NCBI GenBank assembly: GCA_017311185.1
Contig: JAESUZ010002605.1
Location: 496,001-560,000, forward strand
Direction: 5' to 3'
DNA from: Proteles cristata cristata
Lineage: Eukaryota; Chordata; Mammalia; Carnivora; Hyaenidae
Length of the DNA stretch: 64,000 nt
Shown: positions 41,501 through 46,280 of the stretch, piece by piece
How positions within the stretch are numbered: position 1 is the first letter of the stretch
Layout of the letters: every line of letters begins with the position of its first letter
The notes under the pieces: generated by a model
What the model saw: the letters and a program-made list of their open reading frames with translations, nothing else
What the model was told of the DNA's origin: nothing
The model's database searches: none
Program-made: the position numbers and the translations under genes

Positions 41501-44500
41501 TCGCTCGTGTGGGTGGTCATCATATACCACACAAGGCGGAGGAACGAAGATTGCAGCATTACCAACACAGGTGTGTAAACACAAGCTTGGCACGGGGGGC
41601 TGCCGTCATGTGTGTTTGCGGTCCCGTGGTAATTCTCGTCTAGAATGTGTGTCTCACAGCCTGAGGCCGTGTCAGAGGGGTGACTCATTTGTTTCAAGCT
41701 GCAGAAATACAGTTAGCTAAAAATAACACCTCAGCCCCAAAGAGAGCTAATGTTTAAAGATTAATCGTTCTGGTTAAAACCTCATCAGAATATCCTGTTG
41801 GCTGTGACATGCAGCCCAAATCACAGAGTAATACACTCAGTCCTTCACGCTGTGGGGATGGAGACCAGGAGCAGCCCTTCAGTTGTGAGGTTTACACGCT
41901 GACATAGTTCTCAGTCTTATCATGTGTGTGCCCATGTATGAGTGTGTGCACAGCCATCTGGGGAGGGTCCTGTTCCTAGCAGGAGGGAGCCATGACTTGA
42001 CCAATACCTGCAAACTGCTCTCTTGGTAAATATTACGTTGAAAATGTGGCAGAAATCATGCTTAATTCAAGAACTTAGATACTGTCCCATGAAAATTCCT
42101 CTAAACTTCTGTTTTTGAAATTTGGGAGGGGAATTCTGTAGATCAGTAGAAAATGGGCTTGTGCTTCCCAGATCAGCAGAGCCCGAATCTCACTTACCCA
42201 AGCACTGCACAATCAAGATGGGCTTTCAGGAGCAGATTTATTTGATTTGTACAAAAACCCAAACAGTATTTACTGTTCGTCAGGGAAGGCTGTGGGGTGT
42301 GTATGGTCATTCTTTGTTAACAGAGTACTGTTGTTGGATTGTAGATGAGACCAACTTGCCGGCAGATATCCCTAGTTATTTGTCATCTCAGGGAACCTTA
42401 GCCGACAGACAGGATGGGTACATCTCCTCGGAAAGCGGAAGCCACCACCAGTTTGTCACTTCTTCAGGAGGTGGATTTTTCTTACCACAACACGATAGTA
42501 ATGGTAAGTGTTTACAATGAACATGGACTCTAGTCATTTTGAAACAATTTGATGGAAGACTCAAATACAATATTAATTTTCACAAGAAATTAATCCACTC
42601 ATATATTTAGGAACTGGCCTAGCATCACTGGCAAAGCTTGAAATTAAGTACTTTTGTGCCGTTCTCTTAAATACTAGAAAAATCTTTGTTTCTGTTAATA
42701 AGAGAAGTGGGAGAATTAAAGTTTAATTTCCCAGCGTAACACAGTATTTTCTTTACACTGTAAATGCTTTTTTGCCCTGAATATTCCCCTTTTTTAAATG
42801 ACATTAACTGGTTTCATGTATGGTCTTAAAAGTCAAATGAGAGGAATCAAATTCTGACTCTTTAAGAATGCCATGGTTTTGGGGCACGTGGGTGGCTCAG
42901 TCGGTTAAGGATCCAACTTCAGCTCTGGTCATGATCTCACAGTTCCTGGGTTTGAGCCCCACATTGGGCTCTGCTGACATCTCAGAGCCTGGAGCCTGTT
43001 TCAGATTCTGTGTCTCCCTCTCTTTCTGCCCCTCCTCACTCGTACTCTGTCTCTCTTTCAAAAATAAACAAACATTAAAAAAAAGAACTATATGGTTTTA
43101 AGAACAATCATGGAGGCAGCGTAAGACAAGCATACAGGCTTGGTTCAAGACCCACTTCTGACACTCCCTGTGTACCCTTGTGCAGTTATACAGTACTTCC
43201 TTACTAGGCTGTTGTGAAATTAAAATGATATTGGAAAACTGCATGTTGCTTGGCTCATATTAAAGGGCTCAAAAAGTGAACGCTATTGAATTCTTTTCAA
43301 ACATTTTACCATCTTGTCCCACAAGCATTTATTGAATATCCGCTCTGTGCTGGACTCTGTAGTTGAGAGGGAAGATATTTGTTTTCAGTCTCATAGTGCA
43401 GTCAGGAGTGAGACAAAAATTTCAACAAATAATCACAAAGTGCTTGGCAGGCAGTGGTAGAGGGTATAGATAGAAGATTTGCACATACAAGTGGGTGTTC
43501 TGATTACACTCATTTGTTTGCAAAGGGCAGAAGCCCAAGCTTATTCAGAAGTAGCAGGGGTGACTGAAAACATTTTGAAAGGTTGAAGCAGCAGAACTGG
43601 AACCCAGTGGTGCTGTGTCCCTTGGATGCTGGGGCCGGAGATGGGTGCTGTCAGCAGCTCCAGAGGCCCCAGCATCTCTGATCGCGGCCTGCACAGCCTC
43701 CTCTCTCGAGGACGGCCCAGGTCCTGCTTCGCAGGCACATGGCCGCTCATGGCATCTCTCACCTGTACTACCTCTCTTGTCCTGCATCTGCTGTGGCCAC
43801 TGCTAACTGGCATGCCATTTCTGGGTTGTTTGGCTCACATACTCACAATAGGGATTTTTTGTTTTGGTCGAGCTCATCTTTGAGCTGGGCATTCAGAGAT
43901 CATTTGTTGAATGCCCCTTCCTGGTCCTGCTCACCTGCGACATCCTGGAGGAAGGGGGCAGTGCTGATGGCATCATGTGTTTCAGACCATGGCTGCTTTA
44001 GGGTCTATATGCATATATAGATCAGTTTCTCTCATAAGCCAGGGCAGAGGCCAGCAGGGGGGCGGGGGGAGGAGCCTGCACCCAGGTAAACACATCCCAT
44101 ACGATGGTTAATCAAGCGCTCTTTCTCCAAGATGGCACAGATTTACTCAGTTAATCCACAGGCCACAGTAAATTCCTACTATAAATTTTTGCACCTTTTT
44201 TCTTTTATATGCCATTCTATCCAAAAATTTTATCTCTAAATAACGGAAAATACCAAAAGCGGAGAGAATGTTGAAGGGTACTTAAATTCGTTCAGTGACC
44301 AAGATGTCTATTTTAAAGGGACATGCCACATCGACAGTAGCAGTGAAGCCGATGTGGAAGTTTCCACAGATCCATTCCTTTGTCCCTTTTTGGGATCCTC
44401 GGGCCCTGTGTATTTGAAGGGGAATGTATATGGCTCCGATCCTTTTGAAGCCTATCATACAGGTATGTGGTTTTTTTTTTATCTGAGATCCTGAAGAGAT

Positions 44501-46280
44501 TTCCTGAAGAGATCTCCAGAAGCACTAACTCTGGCTCTCTCTGATATTGTCCCCCAATTCAAAAGGCTGTGGCCCTGACCTGAGAACAGCTTTAATGGAC
44601 CACTGTGAGCCCAGTTATATAAAGAAAAAGGAGTGCTACCCATGTCCTTATCCTTCAGAAGAATCCTGTGAACAGAGTGGCAGTGATACAGGATGGCCTT
44701 CACACGTGAGGAAGTTAATCAACTCTACTTATTCTCAAAATGAAGGACCCGGAATGAAAAGTTTGTATCTAAACAAGTCCTCTTTGGATTTTAGTCTAAG
44801 TCCAGAGCCAGCATCAGTTACTTCAAGTAATTCTTTCATGGGTAAGTTGATTAAATTAGTAGTCACCTTAACTCCAGACTCACATTCCGTGTTGCATGTG
44901 GGAGAGCAATGAGAGCCTCAGATGCCAAACTTGTGAACAGTGTCTTGTTGTTGTTGTTGTTGTTTTAAATGGTGTTGTCATGACATCCTATGAGTTAGTA
45001 TACGTTTTTCTAAAGACAGAGTCAGCCACGGGGGATTTTCCTTGATTATATGTAATCTGTAACTGAGCCCTAGGAGCTTTCTGGTTAACACTGTGTGTGG
45101 CATCATCTAGAAGACAAGAATTTGGGGAGTGACTTAGGAGCTCCATTTGTCAGCCATGTGGAAAAAGTGGTTTGGGGCTACAGCAGCCTTTGGGGTGGAG
45201 CTGTGTGTACTGCATGATTGTGGTTTGGGATGTCTGGTGGCGCTCACACTTGGACCACGGTCAGAGGGTGGACAGCATCCCACCTGGCAACATCTGCCAT
45301 GGCCAGGCCAGACTGCTTTGGCAGAGGAGATCGCAGAACCTTAAAGCTCAAGTTGTGGTGGTAGACGCTGGCCAGCGCCAAGATTCATTTGTGAATTTTT
45401 TTGTCTGCTGCTTCAGCCAGGCAGTGGATAGAACTGAGACCATCTTTTTAATGAGTGGCAGTACGGGAAAATGAACCACAAATTATCTGGTTTTTAAAAA
45501 ATGGAATTTTAAAACCGTTTACCCAGCTTTTAAGAAATTTTATGTCTTGTCACAGTTTATATTCCTTCTTTAGCAATGAAATTATCTTTTATATGACTGT
45601 CACAAGAATTTGAGTCAATTAACTGTTTTGTTAGTGAAGAAGAAAAGGCAAGGTATAAGGATTATCTTGAAAGTTTCTCTATCCAGGCACAATTTGCTTG
45701 TAACCAACAATCCAAATCTCCTTCATGGAAAATTGTGGGCCCTTAAGTAACAAAGCCAGGATTTGGAAGAGCTTATGTTGGGGAACTTCATTGCACAATG
45801 ATTAGTATTACTGTAAGTTATGAAATGCAGCGAATGGACATACGTGTTCATTCCTCAGCTCCATCCCGGAAGTTCTCTCTCCATAATACAGATGCACATA
45901 CACCTGATAACATAAATGACTTATACAAAACACTTACTTGGGCTTACGGGTAAGTTGCTCCTTCATTTAAAATGTGTTTTGATGTACATACTAGCCAAAA
46001 GGACCTATATGCTCAAGGGTTTTATTTCCTTTCAGGAACATTTGGAAAGCCTCTGAAGAGAGCTCACATGGATGCTTTCTCAAGCTGTGGACAGCCATCA
46101 GATTGTCAGCCAAGAGCCTTTCACCTGAAAGCTCGTTCTTCCCCAGACTTGGACTCTGAGTCAGATGAATATGGGAAAGAAAGGACAGATTTTCAGCATG
46201 AAAATCACACGTGTGCCTATAAACAGACCTTGGAAAACCACAGGACTCCAAATTTTCAGTCTCATGGCTTAGACACCTAG
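2490..46280 (+). CDS. LRIG3: LRIG3, exons 2-19 (5' partial): LRR and Ig-like domain membrane protein
   Basis: Single-pass type I membrane protein of the LRIG family. Known roles: modulation of growth-factor and BMP signalling at the cell surface, and inner-ear semicircular-canal morphogenesis in mouse. Eighteen exons were joined by reading frame and GT-AG ends: 2490-2561, 2774-2848, 27161-27292, 28085-28228, 29199-29342, 29656-29799, 30200-30343, 31278-31358, 32496-32567, 34914-34985, 35483-35646, 38094-38414, 39862-40143, 41118-41570, 42345-42503, 44319-44462, 44566-44841, 46036-46280. The join gives 1,040 residues. Approximate order: LRRs 1-360, LRR C-terminal cap 361-414, Ig1 415-521, Ig2 522-615, Ig3 616-706, membrane helix 728-751, then a tail of about 290 residues. 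The tail ([20 protein letters not shown] near its start, NFQSHGLDT at the end) identifies LRIG3 rather than LRIG1 or LRIG2. Exon 1 (signal peptide, N-terminal cap) and the promoter are outside the window. No stop or frameshift interrupts the joined frame, so the gene looks functional. Confidence 0.97.
2774..2848 (+). CDS. LRIG3: LRIG3 exon 3 (one LRR)
   Basis: 75 nt encoding [20 protein letters not shown] and a few more residues, a 25-residue LRR with an N-glycosylation sequon (NIT). It follows a 212-nt intron whose acceptor is acttaaag behind a long pyrimidine tract. The donor gtaagt opens the 24.3 kb intron 3. Confidence 0.95.
5617..5873 (+). repeat. Carnivore tRNA-Lys SINE (SINEC), diverged
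   Basis: Diverged head (gtgtgccttggtggctccat), box-B-like region (gttcatgagatggagcctca), an expanded CCCTCC/CTCTCT pyrimidine stretch and the tail aaaataaataaactta. Confidence 0.85.
6205..6325 (+). repeat. MER5A-like hAT relic
   Basis: Internal MER5A-type sequence: gagtacttgttaaaaaatgt, then attctgaattaatgggattg and gcccaggaatgtccaattta. Non-autonomous hAT-Charlie element, ancient and lacking clear ends. Confidence 0.6.
6770..6935 (+). repeat. MIR element
   Basis: Recognisable MIR core and tail: ttgggcaagtttctgtctat, cctcatctacaaaatgagaa, gttgttgtgaggattt, and gctgagcgctcagtaaatat. Confidence 0.85.
6975..7390. repeat. Ancient interspersed repeat, family not assigned, two partial copies
   Basis: Two adjacent segments resemble each other and a common mammalian repeat type. 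6985-7080 has ctgttttaagagctggggac, acagcactgaacaaagcaga and a 'ccattctagtgag' end. 7225-7390 has gatccatcagtgaacaaaca and gacctcacagagctgacctt. The family name cannot be settled by eye. Confidence 0.45.
7441..7642 (-). repeat. SINEC, head truncated, first of a tandem pair
   Basis: Reverse-orientation SINE: T-rich tail, gagagagagagacagtgtga, ctccagactctgagctggca, gagcccgacgtggggctcga, agatcatgacccaagcgaaa. It stops at cgcttaaccgac and lacks the usual ~20-nt tRNA-like end, running straight into the poly-T of the next SINE. Confidence 0.9.
7643..7856 (-). repeat. SINEC, second of a tandem pair
   Basis: Reverse-orientation SINE beginning ttaatgtctgttatttttgt and ending gccactcaggcatcc. It is more diverged than its left neighbour, to which it is joined end to end. 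Confidence 0.9.
7950..8150 (+). repeat. L2 LINE fragment, probable
   Basis: L2 3'-end style sequence: pyrimidine-rich stretch, then ttagagcctgcaggcctgct and gtagttggtgctcaattagg. Too diverged for a firm call. Confidence 0.5.
10212..10381 (+). repeat. SINEC with 11-bp target-site duplication
   Basis: Head gggcgcctggatggctcagt and A/B-box region, with a shortened pyrimidine part. Flanked by aaatcagatct (10198-10208) and aaatcaggtct (10382-10392). Confidence 0.92.
11198..11705 (-). mobile_element. 5'-truncated young-type L1, 3' end
   Basis: Matches by eye the 3' portion of the full-length L1 at 52.6-53.2 kb. Shared blocks include tagtttattgtcaagttggt, agtgccctcctccatgccca, tcagcataacaccctc and gctatgaacattggggtaca. 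Similarity ends near 11705. It holds only the last part of ORF2 and the 3'UTR. Confidence 0.88.
11850..12317 (+). repeat. L2 LINE fragment
   Basis: L2 3' region: cccactgagccctctccaga, cctctctgcctataatactc, gacttaggtgtcacctgatg, ccccaccagaatgaaacttc and the terminal gctgaatgaatgactgaatg. Confidence 0.75.
13817..14031 (-). repeat. Young SINEC with perfect 18-bp target-site duplication
   Basis: Reverse-orientation, near-consensus felid-type SINE ending gccacccaggcgcccc. It is bracketed by identical aaaatataaggttttctt at 13799-13816 and 14032-14049. The perfect long duplication and low divergence point to a recent insertion. Confidence 0.95.
14115..14315 (+). repeat. Ancient interspersed repeat (copy A), family not assigned
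   Basis: Contains cagtgatggaaattttctgt, cacttgaaatgtggctagtg, taatttaaatttaaatag and a 'cagtggctgttgtcctggacagtgcag' type end. It resembles the segment at 26310-26500. Probably a DNA-transposon-derived mammalian repeat. Confidence 0.55.
14586..14806 (+). repeat. SINEC
   Basis: Head ggggtgcctgggtggctcag, ending in agaaataagtaaaaacatta and an A-rich tail. Flanked by aaaatgatttatt / aaaatgattaatt, an imperfect target-site duplication. Confidence 0.93.
15035..16850 (-). mobile_element. Older L1, 5'-truncated, reverse orientation
   Basis: About 1.8 kb of an older L1 copy: 3'UTR, then the C-terminal part of ORF2 in broken frames. The minus-strand ORF 16108-16290 reads like the L1 ORF2 segment before the C-terminal Cys-rich region ([14 protein letters not shown]...TIKILEEST). 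Blocks such as tgtgaggtggtatctcctt and ttggctattgtaaatactac are shared in type with the young L1 at 53 kb, but are more diverged. Confidence 0.85.
16957..17052 (-). repeat. Short old SINEC fragment
   Basis: Reverse orientation: ggggctcaaactcatgaccc and ctctgccgactgagccagtc, ending caggcaccc. Flanked by cacaagaacaattt / cacaaggacagttt (12 of 14 identical), an old target-site duplication. Confidence 0.85.
17162..17221. repeat. Perfect inverted repeat, 26-bp arms, 8-nt loop
   Basis: The arm 17162-17187 (starting tgttttcatacagaattaat) is the exact reverse complement of 17196-17221, with loop aatgaata. No flanking repeat family explains it. See findings. Confidence 0.97.
18189..18359 (-). repeat. 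SINEC inside the L1ME relic
   Basis: Reverse orientation: T-run, agttttattt, gcaggctctgcacactgtca, gtggggctcagtctcacgaa, ending gccactcaggcgcccc. Flanks ccctcaac / ccctcagt suggest a short target duplication. Confidence 0.92.
18916..19144 (+). repeat. SINEC with perfect 14-bp target-site duplication
   Basis: Head ggggcgcctgggtggcttag, ending with tagaaataaataaaacatta and an A-rich tail. Flanked by identical tgaaaaaagaccta at 18902-18915 and 19145-19158. Confidence 0.95.
19252..19372. repeat. MER5A-like hAT relic
   Basis: Pattern ggcatcactagggaacttgg, gaaatgcagagtctcaggtc and cccacctagacctgctgg, with a weak end near ctgagaaaccctg. This is a MER5A-type internal sequence. Confidence 0.6.
19825..19930 (-). 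repeat. MIR fragment, probable
   Basis: Reverse MIR core: ctggttaacaggtgagaaac, tcaagatccacggag. Short and diverged. Confidence 0.45.
20437..20652 (+). repeat. SINEC with 16-bp target-site duplication
   Basis: Diverged head (gggtacccaggtggctcagt) and tail aaataaatcactaaactc plus A-run. Flanked by taaattgaattcacac (20419-20434) and taaattgaattcatac (20653-20668), one mismatch. Confidence 0.93.
21720..21941 (+). repeat. Young SINEC with perfect 13-bp target-site duplication
   Basis: Near-consensus head ggggcgcctgggtggcttag, tail aaataaataaaaatattaa and a long A-run. Flanked by identical aagctgcagttta at 21707-21719 and 21942-21954. Confidence 0.95.
22650..23175 (+). repeat. L2 LINE fragment
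   Basis: L2 3' region: cctttctaaaatgcactact, gaagtcctctgccctcctcc, ctcttctccaagctacctca and cccaccagaatgtaagctct, followed by gtcagggaccatatcc. The 126-residue ORF at 22727-23107 lies in this repeat and is not a gene. Confidence 0.75.
26310..26500 (+). repeat. Ancient interspersed repeat (copy B), family not assigned
   Basis: Shares with 14115-14315 the blocks agtgatgaaatgttctgtat, gccaccaagcacatgtggct, gagaaatgtggctactgtga and caatttgaatttaaa. Family uncertain. Confidence 0.5.
27161..27292 (+). CDS. LRIG3: LRIG3 exon 4 (LRRs)
   Basis: 132 nt, 44 residues starting [20 protein letters not shown] and containing [11 protein letters not shown]. This is close to two LRRs with a sequon (NIS). Acceptor is aaattccag and donor is gtaagt. 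The intron upstream happens to be open in frame from 27102, but the acceptor and family alignment place the start at 27161. Confidence 0.96.
27504..27743 (+). repeat. SINEC in intron 4
   Basis: Head ggggcacctgggtggctaag, with a CT-rich region carrying an inserted tgtgcatgcatatgcatgc block, ending agaaatagacattttaaaaa. Flanks aaaaaattagacat / aaaaaatttagacat are a near-perfect target duplication. Confidence 0.92.
28085..28228 (+). CDS. LRIG3: LRIG3 exon 5 (two LRRs)
   Basis: 144 nt, exactly two 24-residue repeats, including [20 protein letters not shown]. The first repeat reads [10 protein letters not shown], with Ile where the LRR consensus has Leu, which is a conservative change. Acceptor is cctttaacag and donor is gtaagt. 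Confidence 0.96.
28621..28779. repeat. MER5A element, both ends present
   Basis: Terminal inverted repeats of hAT-Charlie type: ttttcaaccctggctgcaca near 28625 and tgtgcaaccagggttgaaaa near 28758-28777 are inverted copies with slight mismatch. Internal ccaggccacaccctagacca fits MER5A. It lies in intron 5. Confidence 0.8.
29199..29342 (+). CDS. LRIG3: LRIG3 exon 6 (two LRRs)
   Basis: 144 nt, two repeats: [20 protein letters not shown], then [20 protein letters not shown]. The acceptor (ttatatccaacgcag) has a weak pyrimidine tract. The first exon base, t, makes the split Leu codon CTT. Donor is gtaagt. Confidence 0.96.
29656..29799 (+). CDS. LRIG3: LRIG3 exon 7 (two LRRs)
   Basis: 144 nt, two repeats: [20 protein letters not shown], then [20 protein letters not shown]. 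It contains a sequon (NLT). Acceptor is aaatgtag and donor is gtgagt. The upstream intron is only 313 nt. Confidence 0.96.
30200..30343 (+). CDS. LRIG3: LRIG3 exon 8 (two LRRs)
   Basis: 144 nt, two repeats: [20 protein letters not shown], then [20 protein letters not shown]. This is the fourth consecutive 144-nt exon (exons 5-8), a clear record of duplication of a two-repeat unit. Acceptor is tttttacag and donor is gtaagt. Confidence 0.96.
31047..31066. repeat. Poly-A run in intron 8
   Basis: About 20 consecutive A bases with no SINE head upstream. Confidence 0.9.
31278..31358 (+). CDS. LRIG3: LRIG3 exon 9 (one LRR)
   Basis: 81 nt, one 27-residue repeat: [20 protein letters not shown]. It is longer than the 24-residue unit by the insertion WTIEDMN, as is usual in LRIG proteins at this place. 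Acceptor is aataattag and donor is gtgagt. Confidence 0.96.
32016..32248 (+). repeat. SINEC in intron 9
   Basis: Head ggggtgcctgcgtggctcag, ttcgtgggttcgagccccac, a (CT)n run at 32185-32210 and the tail aaaaataaataaaacatta. The flanking duplication is weak (aaccactgcttt / aatcaccacttt). Confidence 0.92.
32496..32567 (+). CDS. LRIG3: LRIG3 exon 10 (one LRR)
   Basis: 72 nt, one 24-residue repeat: [20 protein letters not shown]. The acceptor has a ten-base T run followed by tccag, and the donor is gtgagt. Confidence 0.96.
32850..33165 (-). repeat. MIR element split by an old SINEC
   Basis: Left part: ttatatacttactatacatc, aggcattatgccaggtattt and ctcatttaatcctcaaaact. Right part after the SINE: gctattattacc and taaagaaatggaggctcaga. 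Together they make one reverse MIR interrupted at 32931-33097. Confidence 0.75.
32931..33097 (+). repeat. Old SINEC inside MIR
   Basis: gagcacctctaattgagcat, ccagggtcatgagattgagc, catcaggctccgcgctgagc, atggagcctacttaacattc. The 'gagcatggagcctacttaa' version is the older carnivore-wide SINEC type. Flanks aaaactattca / gaaaactgttga. Confidence 0.85.
34370..34530. repeat. MIR fragment, probable
   Basis: gcagaggttttgaaattgaa and gggttgctgtgaggagtaaa, with cagtgcatgtcatagaaagg, fit a diverged + strand MIR. It lies in intron 10. Confidence 0.5.
34914..34985 (+). CDS. LRIG3: LRIG3 exon 11 (last full LRR)
   Basis: 72 nt, one repeat: [20 protein letters not shown]. The acceptor is tgttttcag, and using it at 34913 keeps the split Leu codon (CTA). 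The next AG two bases downstream would break the frame. Donor is gtaagc. Confidence 0.95.
35483..35646 (+). CDS. LRIG3: LRIG3 exon 12 (LRR C-terminal cap)
   Basis: 164 nt encoding the cysteine-rich LRRCT cap: [20 protein letters not shown], then [14 protein letters not shown] and DGFVC. The CxC...C...C pattern closes the LRR solenoid. This is the only internal exon whose length is not a multiple of three. It converts phase 2 (LRR block) to phase 1 (Ig block). Acceptor is ctcctcag and donor is gtgagt. Confidence 0.97.
35721..35922 (-). repeat. SINEC in intron 12
   Basis: T-run, aatatttatttattttgaga, ggctccaggctctcagagct, gagctgtgagatcatgacct, ending gggccatctagggggcccc. Reverse orientation. 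Confidence 0.93.
36090..36240 (+). repeat. MIR fragment, probable
   Basis: aaatctcagtctctatgtct, gtgaaatggtaactctctgg and gttgttgagaagctgaacct resemble the MIR core and tail. Confidence 0.5.
37018..37060. repeat. (TCTG)/(TC)n-(CA)n compound microsatellite
   Basis: gtctgtctgtctctctctct, then cacagacacacacacacaca. It lies directly beside the SINE target site. Confidence 0.9.
37074..37291 (-). repeat. SINEC with 16-bp target-site duplication
   Basis: Reverse orientation, low divergence, ending gagccacccaggcgccc. Flanked by cacgagttctttttct (37058-37073) and cacgagttatttttct (37292-37307), one mismatch. It lies in intron 12. Confidence 0.94.
38094..38414 (+). CDS. LRIG3: LRIG3 exon 13 (Ig-like C2 domain 1)
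   Basis: 321 nt, 107 residues. This is a complete Ig-like domain: first Cys in [10 protein letters not shown], Trp in [10 protein letters not shown], and the Tyr-x-Cys of [12 protein letters not shown]. One domain is encoded by one phase 1-1 exon, the classic mobile Ig module. Acceptor is ttttgaacag and donor is gtatgt. Confidence 0.98.
38656..38841 (-). repeat. SINEC, left unit of a tandem pair
   Basis: Reverse orientation: T-run, gtttattttttgagagaaga, gtctgaagcaggctccaggc, gagcccaacacaggactcag. It ends atgcttaactg without the tRNA-like head and abuts the next unit. Confidence 0.88.
38842..38992 (-). repeat. SINEC, right unit of a tandem pair
   Basis: Starts tgtccaggcagtggaggggc, lacks its own A/T tail, and ends gccacccagacacccc. 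The pair as a whole is flanked by acaatgtattagt (38641-38653) and acaatatattagt (38993-39005). Confidence 0.85.
39015..39300 (+). repeat. MIR element
   Basis: tctgggtttgaatcctacaa, ctcttagcaagttacttacc, gttaggaataatggtatcta, and gaatgctcactaaaggcaat, in MIR order. It lies in intron 13. Confidence 0.75.
39595..39725 (+). repeat. MIR fragment, probable
   Basis: cagtctgaccatcaggtgac, cgtaaccttgaggggatgtc and ttccttatcttgcaatcaga resemble the MIR core. Confidence 0.45.
39862..40143 (+). CDS. LRIG3: LRIG3 exon 14 (Ig-like C2 domain 2)
   Basis: 282 nt, 94 residues. Ig-like domain with [20 protein letters not shown] and [20 protein letters not shown]: two Cys, Trp and the DxGxYxC motif are all present. 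Acceptor is ccgatttcag and donor is gtaagt. The phase is 1 on both sides. Confidence 0.98.
41118..41570 (+). CDS. LRIG3: LRIG3 exon 15 (Ig domain 3, transmembrane helix)
   Basis: 453 nt, 151 residues. The third Ig-like domain reads [20 protein letters not shown] and [15 protein letters not shown] short linker (PTPTCDSPQ) leads to the membrane helix at about 41453-41524 ([20 protein letters not shown]), followed by the stop-transfer sequence [10 protein letters not shown]. The two adjacent cysteines in the helix are possible acylation sites (inference). Acceptor is gccgtttcag and donor is gtgtgt. Confidence 0.98.
42345..42503 (+). CDS. LRIG3: LRIG3 exon 16 (cytoplasmic tail)
   Basis: 159 nt, 53 residues, including [20 protein letters not shown]. 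The [11 protein letters not shown] block is conserved across LRIG paralogues and marks the start of the tail. A glycine-rich stretch ([13 protein letters not shown]) follows. Acceptor is ttggattgtag and donor is gtaagt. The preceding intron is open in the same frame from 42122, but that part has no family similarity. Confidence 0.95.
42881..43085 (+). repeat. SINEC in intron 16
   Basis: Head ggggcacgtgggtggctcag, cagttcctgggtttgagccc, tail caaaaataaacaaacatta plus A-run. Flanks atgccatggtttt / actatatggtttt. Confidence 0.93.
43110..43275 (+). repeat. MIR fragment
   Basis: cttggttcaagacccacttc, ctgtgtacccttgtgcagtt, ggctgttgtgaaattaaaat, ttgcttggctcatattaaag. It lies in intron 16 next to the SINE. 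Confidence 0.6.
44319..44462 (+). CDS. LRIG3: LRIG3 exon 17 (cytoplasmic tail)
   Basis: 144 nt, 48 residues, including [20 protein letters not shown] and [17 protein letters not shown], matching the LRIG3-type tail. The acceptor (tctattttaaag) is weak, with purines close to the site. Donor is gtatgt. Only 103 nt separate it from exon 18. Confidence 0.92.
44566..44841 (+). CDS. LRIG3: LRIG3 exon 18 (cytoplasmic tail)
   Basis: 276 nt, 92 residues, including [20 protein letters not shown] and [20 protein letters not shown]. It holds tyrosines in a context typical of LRIG3 tails (EPSYIKKK). The acceptor (cccaattcaaaag) is A-rich next to the site. Donor is gtaagt. Confidence 0.93.
44944..44966. 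repeat. (TTG)n microsatellite
   Basis: Seven TTG/GTT units in intron 18. Confidence 0.9.
46036..46280 (+). CDS. LRIG3: LRIG3 exon 19 (C-terminus and stop)
   Basis: 245 nt of coding sequence ending in TAG. It includes [39 protein letters not shown] and the C-terminal NFQSHGLDT, which resembles the LRIG3 terminus and not those of LRIG1 or LRIG2. An acidic serine-rich patch (DLDSESDE) is a plausible phosphorylation cluster (inference). Acceptor is tttcctttcag. Confidence 0.96.

Noticed and set aside
41446..41720. Alternative-frame ORFs over exon 15 (for example 41446-41643 and 41487-41720)
   Set aside because: These are shadows of the LRIG3 membrane exon. The real frame is fixed by the Ig motif and the flanking splice sites.
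42122..42344. Longer version of exon 16 using the open intron sequence before it
   Set aside because: The upstream part has no similarity to LRIG tails, and the acceptor gattgtag joins exon 15 and 16 exactly at the conserved Asp codon.
43541..44020. Cluster of overlapping ORFs on both strands in intron 16
   Set aside because: A locally GC-richer patch open in several frames at once. No frame shows a domain, and it is probably an old repeat I could not name.
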